Position numbers and translations under genes: made by a program
Shown here: one piece after another, positions 25,155 to 33,471 of the stretch
Position numbering within the stretch: position 1 is the stretch's first letter
Layout of the letters: each line of letters begins with the position of its first letter
DNA from: Massilia eburnea
GTDB taxonomy: Bacteria; Pseudomonadota; Gammaproteobacteria; Burkholderiales; Burkholderiaceae_D
Assembly (NCBI RefSeq): GCF_009720745.1
Contig: NZ_WNKX01000021.1
Location: forward strand, 36,428 to 100,427
Reading direction: 5' to 3'
Length of the DNA stretch: 64,000 nt
The notes under the pieces: generated by a model
Told to the model about the DNA's origin: nothing
What the model saw: the letters and a program-made list of their open reading frames with translations, nothing else
The model's database searches: none

Positions 25155-26729
25155 TCAGGCGTGGGCGGCCATGGCGGCACGCAGGCGGGCGATGGCCTGC
25201 TGGGCCTGCGAAATGACCTTATCGGCAATACGTTTGCGCACCGCCTGCACCCGGCCGGCGGCTTCCGCTTCCAGCATCAGCGGCGTCAGCAGCTGGGTAG
25301 CGGATTCGTGGAAACTGGACGCAATGCGGTCCAGCTGGCGGCCGAAAGCACCCTGCACGTCCTGCAGCCGCTTGCGCAACTCTTCCTCGAAGGCACGGCG
25401 GCGGTCCTGGATTTCCGAACGCTTGCGGCGGCCGGCATCGGCGAACCATTTGAAGGCTCCCGCCAGCAGCACGGCGCCGCCGACGAAAGGAGCGGCGGGC
25501 GCCACGACGGGCAGCACGACCGCCACGCCAAACAGGTAGGCAGCCGTTCCCGTGCCGGCGGCGGCCACGGCGCTGCCCATCAGGGTGATATTGGCGGCGG
25601 AATCCACTGTCTGCGCCAGGCGGGTACCGACGCGCATGCGCGGCATCAGGCGCGCCAGCGTGGCGTGGTGCTGGCGTTCGAAGACGGTAGTCTGGGTCAG
25701 GCGGATATCGGACTGGAACAGGGACAGGTCGTTCTGCAGCAAATCCAGCACTTCTTCCTTGCGCTGCACTACGCGGTCGAGGCGCGACTCCATCTCCTTG
25801 CCGAAGTGCTCGCCGCTCGCGCGCTCGCTGGCTTCCGGATTGCAGGCCAGCGCCAGTTCGATGGCGTTGCCGGCATCGTGCACGGCGTCTTCGATGTCCT
25901 GGTTCAGCATGCGGCGCTCGTAGGCGATGCGGGCATCGACCAGGGCCAGGCGCTGCTGCACCTGGTGACGCAGCTGCTGGGCAGTTGCCAGCAGGCCGGC
26001 GGCGCCGGCTTCGCAGGCGAGCATGGAGTTTTCGTGTTCGCGGTAGGTTTCGATGCCTTGGCAGATGGCGGCAACGGCCCGTTCGACGGCAGTATGCAGC
26101 TCATCCAGGCTCATCAGGCCACCGTTAAAGCCGCGCGCATGGTTCAGCAATTCCGCATGGCCCATGGTGCGGCCGAAGTCGGCGACGGCATCGGCCACGC
26201 CCCTGCCCTTTACCAGCTTGCGGGCCTGGTCGCCAAGGTTGCTGAGAAGGCGGCGTTCTTCCTCCGGCGGCAAGCCGAACAACTGCTCCGGCGTCAATTT
26301 GATATGCAGGGCCTTGGCGATTTTCTGCGCCAGCGGGCGGGCCGAGGTGCCTTGCAGCGCCAGCAGCGGCTTCATCAGGTTAAACGCCTGGTGGCGCGAG
26401 TGCTCTGCGACAGTCGGGCTGGAACGGGCCAGGGCATGCAGGGCCGAATCGACAGTGACGCCAATTTCAATGGCATTCAGCATGATGGCGGTAAAGACGG
26501 CGGAGGCGCGGCCATCGCCTGCCAGGTCGGTCACGGCGGCGAATTGCGCCAGGCTCAGGACACCTTCGGTACTGGCAACGGCGCCCACGGTGCGGGCAAG
26601 GTTGGAAGTGAAGCCCTGGTCGGCGGAAAGATGTTCATCGAGTCCGCGCAAGAGGACGGTGTGCTCGGGGGCAGCCGGCTCAAGGGCGGCTGTTGTGGTG
26701 ATGCTCGCGGCTCCATAAGTGCTTTGCAC
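25155..26729 (-). CDS. large helical membrane protein with coiled coils, unknown family
   Basis: 524 aa from GTG 26729 with CGGAG 5 nt upstream. Residues 1-200 are helical and Ala-rich (ARTVGAVASTEGVLSLAQFA; a TerB-like feel). Residues about 235-385 hold coiled-coil helices. Two hydrophobic helices at about 395-445 (LMGSAVAAAGTGTAAYLFG, VVLPVVAPAAPFVGGAVLLA) are followed by a strongly charged coiled coil (KRSEIQDRRRAFEEELRKRL). The helical-hairpin-plus-coiled-coil layout recalls the membrane end of dynamin-like proteins, but no GTPase motif is present. Function unknown. Confidence 0.72.
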   Translation of the reverse strand: MQSTYGAASITTTAALEPAAPEHTVLLRGLDEHLSADQGFTSNLARTVGAVASTEGVLSLAQFAAVTDLAGDGRASAVFTAIMLNAIEIGVTVDSALHALARSSPTVAEHSRHQAFNLMKPLLALQGTSARPLAQKIAKALHIKLTPEQLFGLPPEEERRLLSNLGDQARKLVKGRGVADAVADFGRTMGHAELLNHARGFNGGLMSLDELHTAVERAVAAICQGIETYREHENSMLACEAGAAGLLATAQQLRHQVQQRLALVDARIAYERRMLNQDIEDAVHDAGNAIELALACNPEASERASGEHFGKEMESRLDRVVQRKEEVLDLLQNDLSLFQSDIRLTQTTVFERQHHATLARLMPRMRVGTRLAQTVDSAANITLMGSAVAAAGTGTAAYLFGVAVVLPVVAPAAPFVGGAVLLAGAFKWFADAGRRKRSEIQDRRRAFEEELRKRLQDVQGAFGRQLDRIASSFHESATQLLTPLMLEAEAAGRVQAVRKRIADKVISQAQQAIARLRAAMAAHA

Positions 26730-26783
26730 AAATACTCCGTTCGCTCAGTCCAGGCTAATGGCATTCTAGACCATATGTTGTCA

Positions 26784-26948
26784 TTACCCAAACAGTTTTA
26801 GCGCCGCCATCGCCCCGACCAGCGTGAGCGTTTGCGCCAGCATCAAGCGCAGGATTTTGTTTTCGAGCCGCTCCAGCTTCAGGTCGAATCTCTGCTCAAA
26901 TTTTTCCAACTCGGACATATGCACTACGGGATCGGGCGTGGTAGACAT
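26784..26948 (-). CDS. 54-aa coiled-coil/tail-anchored microprotein
   Basis: ATG 26948 with AAGGAG 6 nt upstream. The product has a charged helix (SELEKFEQRFDLKLERLENK, residues 12-31) running into a hydrophobic helix (LRLMLAQTLTLVGAMAALKL). It is a miniature of the protein at 12013-12387. It lies 38 nt downstream of the Lrp-type gene on the same strand. No family is known. Confidence 0.65.
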   Translation of the reverse strand: MSTTPDPVVHMSELEKFEQRFDLKLERLENKILRLMLAQTLTLVGAMAALKLFG

Positions 26949-26986
26949 GTTACGCTCCTTAGACAGAAAGCGTCATGATCCCGCGC

Positions 26987-27481
26987 CTACGGTGTAGGCT
27001 CCGTGGGCAAAATCAAGGTTTCCTTGATTTCCTCCATGACGACATAGGACTTGGACTGCGCTGCGCCGGGAAGGTTCAACAGCATATCGCCCAGCAGCTT
27101 GCGGTATTCCGCCATCTCATGGATGCGGGCCTTGATCAGGTAATCGAAATCACCCGACACCAGGTGGCACTCCTGCACCTCGGGAATGCGCAGCACCTCG
27201 CGCCGGAACTGCTCGAAGTGGCTGGCCGATTTCTGGTTCAGCGTAATCTCCACGAACACCAGCAAGCTGGCGCCCAAGGCACGCGGATTGAGCCGTGCGT
27301 GGTAGCCGGCAATCACCCCATCGCGCTCCATGCGCTTGACCCGCTCGATGGTCGGCGTGATCGACAACCCCACCTGCTCGCTCAAATCCTTCATCGCAAT
27401 GCGCGCATCGTCCTGCAGGATGCGCAATATCTTGCGGTCAATCTTGTCCAGTCCCCGGACCGACTCTTTCTGAATTCGCAT
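26987..27481 (-). CDS. Lrp/AsnC-family transcriptional regulator
   Basis: 164 aa. HTH at about residues 10-60 (LDKIDRKILRILQDDARIAM, GLSITPTIERVKRM) and an AsnC ligand/oligomer domain (about 75-155, VQECHLVSGDFDYLIKARI). It is divergent from dadA across 99 AT-rich bp. This is the usual arrangement for an amino-acid-responsive activator (BkdR/Lrp type) of D-amino acid dehydrogenase. Repeated TAGTAA/TAGTAAAA elements in the spacer are candidate sites. Confidence 0.93.
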   Translation of the reverse strand: MRIQKESVRGLDKIDRKILRILQDDARIAMKDLSEQVGLSITPTIERVKRMERDGVIAGYHARLNPRALGASLLVFVEITLNQKSASHFEQFRREVLRIPEVQECHLVSGDFDYLIKARIHEMAEYRKLLGDMLLNLPGAAQSKSYVVMEEIKETLILPTEPTP

Positions 27482-27580
27482 GATTTTTTACTGTTTTAAC
27501 GATTTCATATAGTAACAAATACTAGTAAAACTTGGATATCCTAGCAAAATAATCCGTCACAAATATTCCGGAGGCAATTC

Positions 27581-28870
27581 ATGCGCGTAGTTATCCTTGG
27601 CAGCGGCGTTATTGGCGTCACCAGTGCCTATTACCTGGCCCAGGCCGGCCATGATGTCACCGTACTGGATCGCCAACCCGGCCCTGCCCTGGAAACCAGC
27701 TTCGCCAACGCCGGCCAGATTTCGCCCGGCTATGCCTCGCCATGGGCCGCCCCAGGCATTCCCCTGAAAGCCATGAAATGGATGCTGCAGCGCCACGCGC
27801 CGCTGTCCATCACCCCTGACGGTACCACCTTTCAGCTGAAATGGATGTGGCAGATGCTGCGCAACTGCAATGCCGAATCCTATGCAATCAACAAGGAACG
27901 CATGGTGCGCCTGGCAGAATACAGCCGCGACTGCTTTAAAGTATTGCGCGCCGCCACCGGCATCGCCTACGAAGGCCGCCAGCAAGGCACGACCCAGCTG
28001 TTCCGCACCCAGGCGCAACTGGACGGCGCCGCCAAGGACATCGAAGTCCTGAAAGAAACCGGCGTGCCTTACGAGCTGCTGACCGGTGCCGACCTGATCA
28101 AGGCCGAACCAGGCCTGGCCGCATCCGCGCACAAGCTGGTCGGCGGCCTGCGCCTGCCGAACGACGAAACCGGCGACTGCCAGATGTTCACTACCCGCCT
28201 GGAAGCGATGGCCAAAGAACTGGGCGTGAAATTCCGCTATGGCGTGTCGATGGACAAACTGGTCATGGAAGGCGACAAAGTCAAAGGCGTGCAATGCGGC
28301 GCCGAAGTGGTGGAAGGCGACTCCTTCGTGGTGGCGCTGGGCGCCTACTCGACCCCATTCCTGAAAGAGCTGTTCGAGATCCCGGTATACCCGCTGAAAG
28401 GCTACTCGATCACCGTGCCTATCGTTGACGGCGGCAAGGCCCCGACCTCGACCATCCTGGACGAGACCTACAAGATTGCCGTGACCCGCTTTGAGGACCG
28501 CATCCGCGTTGGCGGCATGGCCGAAATCGCCGGCTACAACACCAAGCTCAACCCGCGCCGCCGCGAAACGCTGGAGATGGTGGTGAACGACTTGTTCCCA
28601 GGCGCCGGCAACACTGCCGAAGCCACGTTCTGGACCGGCCTGCGCCCGATGACCCCGGACGGCACGCCCGTGGTCGGCCGTACCGGCATCCGCAACCTGT
28701 TCACCAACACCGGCCATGGCACGCTGGGCTGGACCATGAGCTGCGGCTCCGCGCAGCTGCTGGCCGACATCATGTCCGCCAAGCGCCCAGCGATCTTCGC
28801 CGACGACCTTGCCGTCGCCCGCTACAGCGAAGAGCGCAGCTCCCGCCAGCCGCAACTCGTCGGCGCCTAA
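27581..28870 (+). CDS. dadA: D-amino acid dehydrogenase small subunit
   Basis: 429 aa, start MRVVILGSGVIGVTSAYYLA with CCGGAGG upstream. FAD enzyme of the DAO family that oxidises D-alanine and other D-amino acids to keto acids and reduces quinone at the membrane. Visible: the N-terminal Rossmann motif GSGVIG, FANAGQISPGYASPWAAPGI typical of DadA, and the C-terminal GLRPMTPDGTPVVGRTG and GHGTLGWTMSCGSAQLLAD. No alanine racemase (dadX) is adjacent. Divergent Lrp-type regulator. A REP-like palindrome begins 8 nt after the stop. Confidence 0.93.
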   Translation: MRVVILGSGVIGVTSAYYLAQAGHDVTVLDRQPGPALETSFANAGQISPGYASPWAAPGIPLKAMKWMLQRHAPLSITPDGTTFQLKWMWQMLRNCNAESYAINKERMVRLAEYSRDCFKVLRAATGIAYEGRQQGTTQLFRTQAQLDGAAKDIEVLKETGVPYELLTGADLIKAEPGLAASAHKLVGGLRLPNDETGDCQMFTTRLEAMAKELGVKFRYGVSMDKLVMEGDKVKGVQCGAEVVEGDSFVVALGAYSTPFLKELFEIPVYPLKGYSITVPIVDGGKAPTSTILDETYKIAVTRFEDRIRVGGMAEIAGYNTKLNPRRRETLEMVVNDLFPGAGNTAEATFWTGLRPMTPDGTPVVGRTGIRNLFTNTGHGTLGWTMSCGSAQLLADIMSAKRPAIFADDLAVARYSEERSSRQPQLVGA

Positions 28871-28877
28871 GCCTTTA

Positions 28878-28942
28878 AAAGTCGGGGCTGGTGAAAAAGG
28901 GCGGAAAAGGGGACGTACCCCTTTTTCACCAGCCCCGACTTT
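28878..28942. repeat. REP-like palindrome headed AAAGTCGGGG
   Basis: Two perfect 24-bp arms (28878-28901 and 28919-28942) around a 17-bp centre. The centre and inner arm ends can form an alternative 8-bp stem, AAAAGGGG/CCCCTTTT (28905-28912 with 28918-28925). Lies between dadA and the HDOD gene. Shares the head AAGTCGGGG with the element at 63020. Probably dispersed in the genome; may also end dadA transcripts. Confidence 0.75.
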
Positions 28943-28982
28943 CATTTGGCAACAAAGTGTCTGGGGCCGTATAATTTTCGGC

Positions 28983-29822
28983 ATGAATAAACTGGAAGCC
29001 TTTGGACATGTCGCCGCGCTGGCGATCCGCGGAGATCTCGTGTTTCCCACCAGCGTCAATGCCGCCCTGCGAGTGCAGCTCGCGCTGGACGATCCTGACT
29101 GTCCAATGGAGGACGCGATCAAGCTGGTGCTGGCCGAGCCGCAATTGGCCGCGCGTACTGTCTCGCTGTCCAATTCCGCCATGTTCAACCGCACCGGCGG
29201 GCCGGATATCACCAACGTCCGCAACGCCATCATGCGCGTGGGTTACCACAACCTGTACGCGCTGGCCGCGGCGATGGTGGTGCGCGCCTTCGGCAGCAAG
29301 ATCGTCGATCCCGAATTGCGTGCCAAAGCTGAACAACTGTGGCAGCACACCATCCACGTCGCCTGCCTGTCGCGCATCATCGCGCGTGAAGTCACCGGCG
29401 TGAATCCCGATACCGCCCTGTTCGCGGCCATCGTGCATGAAGTGGGCAGCTTCTACCTGCTCTCGCGCGCCGATGAATTCCCTGGCTTGCTGGAACCCGA
29501 TCCGGAAAACTGGCAGACTGCCAGCGAGGAAATCATCACGCGCGAAGTGCTGAAAAAACTGGGCATTCCAAGCGAGGTGGCGGAAGCCATCGAAAGCCTG
29601 CGCGGCGGCATGCTGCAAATTCCGCCAGACACCCTGCTCGATACCCTTCTGCTTGCCAACCATTTCGCGCGCGTCCCTTCGCCGCTGGCGAACCCGGAAA
29701 CGCAACAGGCCCCGCACGAAGATTCCGTGATGGACCTGTTCATCGACGCTGAAAAGCGTGCGGAAATGCTGGAAGAAGCGGAGGCCGATGCCTCCGCCAT
29801 GAACGCCGCCCTGCTCGTTTAA
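28983..29822 (+). CDS. HDOD-domain protein
   Basis: 279 aa from ATG 28983 (MNKLEAFGHVAALAIRGDLV). HDOD domain at about 15-210 (LPFPTSVNAALRVQL-like opening, VSLSNSAMFNR, AIMRVGYHNLYALAAAMVV, FAAIVHEVGSFYLL). It is a catalytically inactive relative of HD phosphohydrolases found in signalling proteins. No GGDEF, EAL or receiver domain attached. The 3' end overlaps that of hmp by 4 bp (convergent). Confidence 0.88.
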   Translation: MNKLEAFGHVAALAIRGDLVFPTSVNAALRVQLALDDPDCPMEDAIKLVLAEPQLAARTVSLSNSAMFNRTGGPDITNVRNAIMRVGYHNLYALAAAMVVRAFGSKIVDPELRAKAEQLWQHTIHVACLSRIIAREVTGVNPDTALFAAIVHEVGSFYLLSRADEFPGLLEPDPENWQTASEEIITREVLKKLGIPSEVAEAIESLRGGMLQIPPDTLLDTLLLANHFARVPSPLANPETQQAPHEDSVMDLFIDAEKRAEMLEEAEADASAMNAALLV

Positions 29823-31000
29823 TCGAGGGCCTTGGCCGGGCCAAAGAATTCGTAATACGTCTGCGCTTCCGGCACGCCCAGTTCATGCAGGCTGCGCTTG
29901 ACGGCCTTCATGAACGGCAGCGGGCCGAGGAAGTAAGCGTCGACGTCGCGCGACTGCGGCAGCCATTCGCCCAACTCCTTGTTACCGAGCATGCCGATGG
30001 CATCGGCTTGCGGCTGGCCTGCGCGTTCTTCGGCGTAGATATAGTGCCGCTTCAACTGTGGATGGCGTTCAGCCAGGCCGTCGATATGCTGGCGGAAGGC
30101 GTGCACGCCGCCGTGGCGCGCGGCGTGGATGAAGCGGATTTCGCGGCCGGTTTCCAGCGCCTGGTCCAGCATGGCAAGGGTCGGGGTGATGCCGACGCCG
30201 CCGGAAATCAGCACGATCGGGCGGCGGCCTTCGGCCAGTTTGAATGCGCCGGTCGGCGGGAACAGTTCCACCGTGTCGCCTTCATTCACATTCGCGTGCA
30301 GGAAGCCGGAGACCTTGCCGCTGCCCTCGCGCTTCACGCTGATCTGGTAGGTCATGCCGTTCGGCGCTGCGGACAGCGAGTACTGGCGGCGCTGCTCCTG
30401 GCCGTCGACCACCACGCGGATACCAATGTATTGGCCTGGTTCAAAGTCCAATACTGGCTCGCCGTCTGCCGGGCGGAATACGAAGGTGGTGATTTCGTCG
30501 CTCTCGACGCGCTTGGCGGCGACGATGAACTGGCGCGCCCCCATCCAGCCGCCCGGCGCTGCCGCCGCGGCTTCATATGTCTGGGCTTCGGCGCCGATCA
30601 GGATGTCGGCCAACTGGCCGTACGCTGCACCCCAGGCTTCCAGCACGGCGTCGGTGGCGGTCTCCGCGCCAAGAACTTCGCGAATGGCCTTCAGCAGGCT
30701 GGCGCCGACCATCGGATAGTGTTCCGGCTGAATCTGCAGCGCGACGTGCTTGGTGACGATGGTGTTCACCAGCGGGCCCAGTGCTTCCAGGCGCTCGATG
30801 TTCTTTGCGTACATCAGGATGCCGTTGGCCAGCGCGCGCTGCTGCTCGCCGCTGTGCTGGTGCGCCTGGTTGAAGAATGGCTTCACCTGCGGGAAGTCAT
30901 TGAACAAAGTCTGGTAGAAGTGACGGGTCAAGGCTTCGCCGCCCTGCTCCAGGATCGGGACTGTGGCGGTGACGATGGCGCGGTGTTCGGCGGACAACAT
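29819..31000 (-). CDS. hmp: flavohemoprotein, nitric oxide dioxygenase
   Basis: 393 aa, ATG 31000 with AAGGAG 8 nt upstream. Converts NO plus O2 to nitrate using NAD(P)H. A globin domain (1-140) with the proximal-His helix TIVTKHVALQIQPEHYPMVG, an FAD domain (about 150-255) with RQYSLSAAPNG, and an NAD domain (260-393) with LISGGVGITPTLAMLD and an aromatic C-terminal segment (YEFFGPAK). All expected parts are present. Upstream lies a 23-bp NsrR-type operator at 31064-31086, so NO-inducible expression through the neighbouring nsrR is very likely. Confidence 0.96.
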   Translation of the reverse strand: MLSAEHRAIVTATVPILEQGGEALTRHFYQTLFNDFPQVKPFFNQAHQHSGEQQRALANGILMYAKNIERLEALGPLVNTIVTKHVALQIQPEHYPMVGASLLKAIREVLGAETATDAVLEAWGAAYGQLADILIGAEAQTYEAAAAAPGGWMGARQFIVAAKRVESDEITTFVFRPADGEPVLDFEPGQYIGIRVVVDGQEQRRQYSLSAAPNGMTYQISVKREGSGKVSGFLHANVNEGDTVELFPPTGAFKLAEGRRPIVLISGGVGITPTLAMLDQALETGREIRFIHAARHGGVHAFRQHIDGLAERHPQLKRHYIYAEERAGQPQADAIGMLGNKELGEWLPQSRDVDAYFLGPLPFMKAVKRSLHELGVPEAQTYYEFFGPAKALD

Positions 31001-31063
31001 GGTGCAGCTCCTTCTCGTTAAACATGCACCCATAATACATGTTTACCTTAAGCTGCGTCAATA

Positions 31064-31086
31064 AAGATGCATATCAGATGCGTATT
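31064..31086. promoter_or_regulatory. NsrR operator upstream of hmp
   Basis: An 11-1-11 inverted repeat close to the classic NsrR motif. One half, AAGATGCATAT, matches 10 of 11 positions and the other 8 of 11 by eye. It overlaps the last codons of nsrR and lies 64 bp before the hmp start. Confidence 0.75.
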
Positions 31087-31526
31087 TTCTGGAGGAGTAC
31101 AGTTTTCTCGCCGGGTTTTCCTTTCGGGCCGGGCAGGATATCGGCCAGCGTCATGCCATCCAGAACATGCAGGAAGGCTTCTGTCGCTTCGCTCAACTTG
31201 CGTTTCAGCGCACAGTCGCGCAGGAAGGCGCAATGGCCCGGGTCGGACTCGAAACACTCGGCGATGTAAAAGTCGGATTCGCTGTCGCGTACCACTTCGC
31301 CAATATTGATATCCTCCGGCTCACGGTTCAGGCGCAGGCCGCCGTGCCGTCCGCGCACCGTTTCCACCAGGCCGCTCGCACCCAGCTGGTGAATGACCTT
31401 GGTCAGGTGGTTCTTTGAAATGTCGTGCAGGTCGGCGATCTCCTGGATGGTGACCAGCTTGTCGCGGTTCATGCCAAGGTACATCAGCGAACGCAGGGTG
31501 TAGTCGGTGAAAGATGTCAGTCGCAT
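31074..31526 (-). CDS. nsrR: NO-sensing Rrf2-family repressor
   Basis: 150 aa. Winged HTH (about 1-80: LTSFTDYTLRSLMYL, SKNHLTKVIHQLGASGLVET, RGRHGGLRL) and the three cysteines that hold an iron-sulfur cluster, Cys91, Cys99 and Cys105, in AECFESDPGHCAFLRDCALK. The HTH and cysteine positions match NsrR rather than IscR. It precedes hmp on the same strand and is divergent from nnrS. Operator-like sequences lie on both sides (31064-31086 and 31542-31564), implying autoregulation. Confidence 0.93.
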   Translation of the reverse strand: MRLTSFTDYTLRSLMYLGMNRDKLVTIQEIADLHDISKNHLTKVIHQLGASGLVETVRGRHGGLRLNREPEDINIGEVVRDSESDFYIAECFESDPGHCAFLRDCALKRKLSEATEAFLHVLDGMTLADILPGPKGKPGEKTVLLQKIRI

Positions 31527-31541
31527 GATCTAGGTCATTCA

Positions 31542-31564
31542 AAGATGCATTTGAAATATTGCTT
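31542..31564. promoter_or_regulatory. NsrR operator in the nsrR-nnrS intergenic region
   Basis: The left half AAGATGCATTT is a perfect NsrR half-site. The right half AAATATTGCTT matches 7 of 11. It sits 15 bp before the nsrR start and can serve nsrR and the divergent nnrS. Confidence 0.7.
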
Positions 31565-31578
31565 AGCAAGTGAGGCTA

Positions 31579-31601
31579 ATGTAGCATTCATTATACATCT
31601 T
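31579..31601. promoter_or_regulatory. second, weaker NsrR-like site before nnrS
   Basis: Imperfect 11-1-11 repeat with the half ATACATCTT; about 15 of 22 consensus positions match by eye. It ends 18 bp before the nnrS start. Confidence 0.4.
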
Positions 31602-31619
31602 AAGAACCCGAGGCCAGCC

Positions 31620-32807
31620 ATGCGCAGCATCCATCTTCCCACCGAGCCCACGCCGATCGGACAACCGCATCCCTTGCTGCGACTGGGTTTCCGTCCCTTC
31701 TACCTGCTGGCGGCAGCACTGGCGGCGCTGTCGGTTCCATTGTGGCTGGCCGGCTATAGGGGCGCCCTGCCGGCACTGCCGGCGGTGAACATGCTGTGGC
31801 ATATGCATGAAATGGTGTTCGGCTTTGCTGGCGCTGTGATCATCGGCTTCCTGTTCACGGCGGGACGCAACTGGACCAACCTGCCAACGCCGGCCGGCGG
31901 ACAACTGGCGGCGCTGGCGGGGCTATGGGTTGCGGGACGCGCAGCAATGCTTCTGGCGCCGGGCGTGCCGGCACTGGTCATCGACGGCCTGTTCCTGCCG
32001 CTCTGCGCGCTGGCTTTCGGCCGCGTTCTGGTGCAGGCGCAGAGCAAGCGCAATTATCCGATCTGCGGCATCCTGATCCTGCTGTCAGTGGCTAACCTGC
32101 TGTTCCATGCAGCGGCCAATGGCTGGATTGCTTTGTCGGCATTCAAGCCGGTGCATGGTGCGATCCTGATGATCACGGTGCTGGAGGCAGTGATCGGCGG
32201 CCGTGTGATCCCGATGTTCACCCGTAATGGCGCACCGGGCAGCCAGCCTGTCACGGTGGCCTGGCGCGAGAAGGCCAGCATTGCACTGCTGCTGGCAACC
32301 GCGCTGGCCTGGGTTGGCGGCTTGCCCGGCTTCGTCGTGGCCGCCGTGGCCTTTGCTGCGGCGAGCGTGAATGCTGTGCGCCTGGCCGGCTGGGCGCCGT
32401 TTGCCACCGTGCGCGTGCCCTTGCTGTGGATCCTGCACCTGGCTTATGCGTGGATCGTGGCTGGCCTGCTGTTGCTGGGGTTTGCAGCCGTGGGCATCGG
32501 TTCGTCGAGCAGTGCTTTTCACGCGCTCGCTGTGGGCGGCATGTCCGGCCTGATCATCGGCATGATTACCCGCACTGCGCTTGGCCACACCGGCCGCATG
32601 CTGCGCGCTGGCCGCGCCGAAAGCGCAATGTACCTGCTGCTGCAAGCTGGCGCAGTGGCGCGTTTGTGCGCCAACCTGCTACCGGCTGAAGTCCGCGACA
32701 TCCTGCTGGCGGGCTCCGCCCTGGCCTGGGCGGGATCCTTCCTGACTTACCTGTGGGTGTACGGTCCTTATCTGAGCAAGGCCCGCGTCGACGGCCGTGA
32801 AGGCTAA
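31620..32807 (+). CDS. nnrS: NnrS-family heme/copper membrane protein (NO tolerance)
   Basis: 395 aa from ATG 31620 with GAGG 7 nt upstream; longer in-frame extensions overlap nsrR and its operators. About 12 TM helices. Diagnostic NnrS features: PLLRLGFRPFYLLAA near the N-terminus, NMLWHMHEMVFGFAGAVIIG, FTAGRNWTN, GRVIPMFTRNG and MITRTALGHTGR, with conserved His residues that may bind metal. NnrS proteins limit formation of dinitrosyl-iron complexes under NO stress. Divergent from nsrR and downstream of NsrR-type sites. The stop overlaps that of the nitrobindin-like gene. Confidence 0.93.
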   Translation: MRSIHLPTEPTPIGQPHPLLRLGFRPFYLLAAALAALSVPLWLAGYRGALPALPAVNMLWHMHEMVFGFAGAVIIGFLFTAGRNWTNLPTPAGGQLAALAGLWVAGRAAMLLAPGVPALVIDGLFLPLCALAFGRVLVQAQSKRNYPICGILILLSVANLLFHAAANGWIALSAFKPVHGAILMITVLEAVIGGRVIPMFTRNGAPGSQPVTVAWREKASIALLLATALAWVGGLPGFVVAAVAFAAASVNAVRLAGWAPFATVRVPLLWILHLAYAWIVAGLLLLGFAAVGIGSSSSAFHALAVGGMSGLIIGMITRTALGHTGRMLRAGRAESAMYLLLQAGAVARLCANLLPAEVRDILLAGSALAWAGSFLTYLWVYGPYLSKARVDGREG

Positions 32808-33442
32808 GCTTTGCGTGCCAGCGGATTCGGGGTGGGCTCCGCCACTTTGTGCAACAGGTTGCGGTCGACGTGGTGGAACGGCTCCGACTCCTTGCCGCGA
32901 ATAAGCATCACAGTGTCTTCCTCGTAACCCCAGGTGCCGTCGTCGTTGATGCTGACCTTGATGCGGTATTCGGTGGTCTTGAAGCCGAACTCCAGGAATG
33001 GGTTGGAGCAGATGCCGTAGTCATTCTTCTCGCGCTGGGCGACCAGCTCGAAGCTCTTCGCATCGGGCGCTGCGGTGCCGGATGCCATGGCGATCTGGCC
33101 GCGTGGAATGGCCAGTGTCTGGATCACGGTATTGGTGGCCGGCTCCCACAGCCAGTAGCCGACCTGCTCGTGGTAGGTCTTGATGTTGTCCGGCTTGTTG
33201 ATGATGAGGACATAGCGCAGGCCGTAGAACAGCTGCGGCCCGTTGGTGACCGGATCAATAGGCTGCAGTTCGATGCGCTCGACGTAGGCTTGCTTGCGGG
33301 GGCCGTCGGCCTTGGGCTTGATGTCCAGGCCGCGCTGGCCTTCCCAGATGCCGACCATGGGGCGCAGCGGGCCAAGGTTGGCCAGCGTGTCCATGTCGAT
33401 GCCGGATGGTTCGGTGTAGATGTCGTTACTGAATTCGGTCAT
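32804..33442 (-). CDS. heme-binding beta-barrel protein (nitrobindin/THAP4-like, FABP family)
   Basis: 212 aa from ATG 33442 (MTEFSNDIYTEPSGIDMDTL). A ten-strand barrel pattern begins LRPMVGIWEGQRGLDI, the nitrobindin GxWxG hallmark, followed by ERIELQPID, GLRYVLIINK, HEQVGYWLWEPATNTVIQTL and IPRGQIAMASG. Nitrobindins bind ferric heme and react with NO or peroxynitrite. Its place next to nnrS, nsrR and hmp supports a role in nitrosative stress. No NsrR-like site was found directly before it, so its control may be separate. Confidence 0.82.
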   Translation of the reverse strand: MTEFSNDIYTEPSGIDMDTLANLGPLRPMVGIWEGQRGLDIKPKADGPRKQAYVERIELQPIDPVTNGPQLFYGLRYVLIINKPDNIKTYHEQVGYWLWEPATNTVIQTLAIPRGQIAMASGTAAPDAKSFELVAQREKNDYGICSNPFLEFGFKTTEYRIKVSINDDGTWGYEEDTVMLIRGKESEPFHHVDRNLLHKVAEPTPNPLARKA

Positions 33443-33471
33443 GAATAGCTGCTCTCGTGTTACGGGAACAG

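Noticed and set aside
25161..26801. 546-aa + strand ORF opposite the coiled-coil membrane protein
   Set aside because: Composition is the complement of an Ala/Leu-rich helical protein, with no ribosome site or motif.
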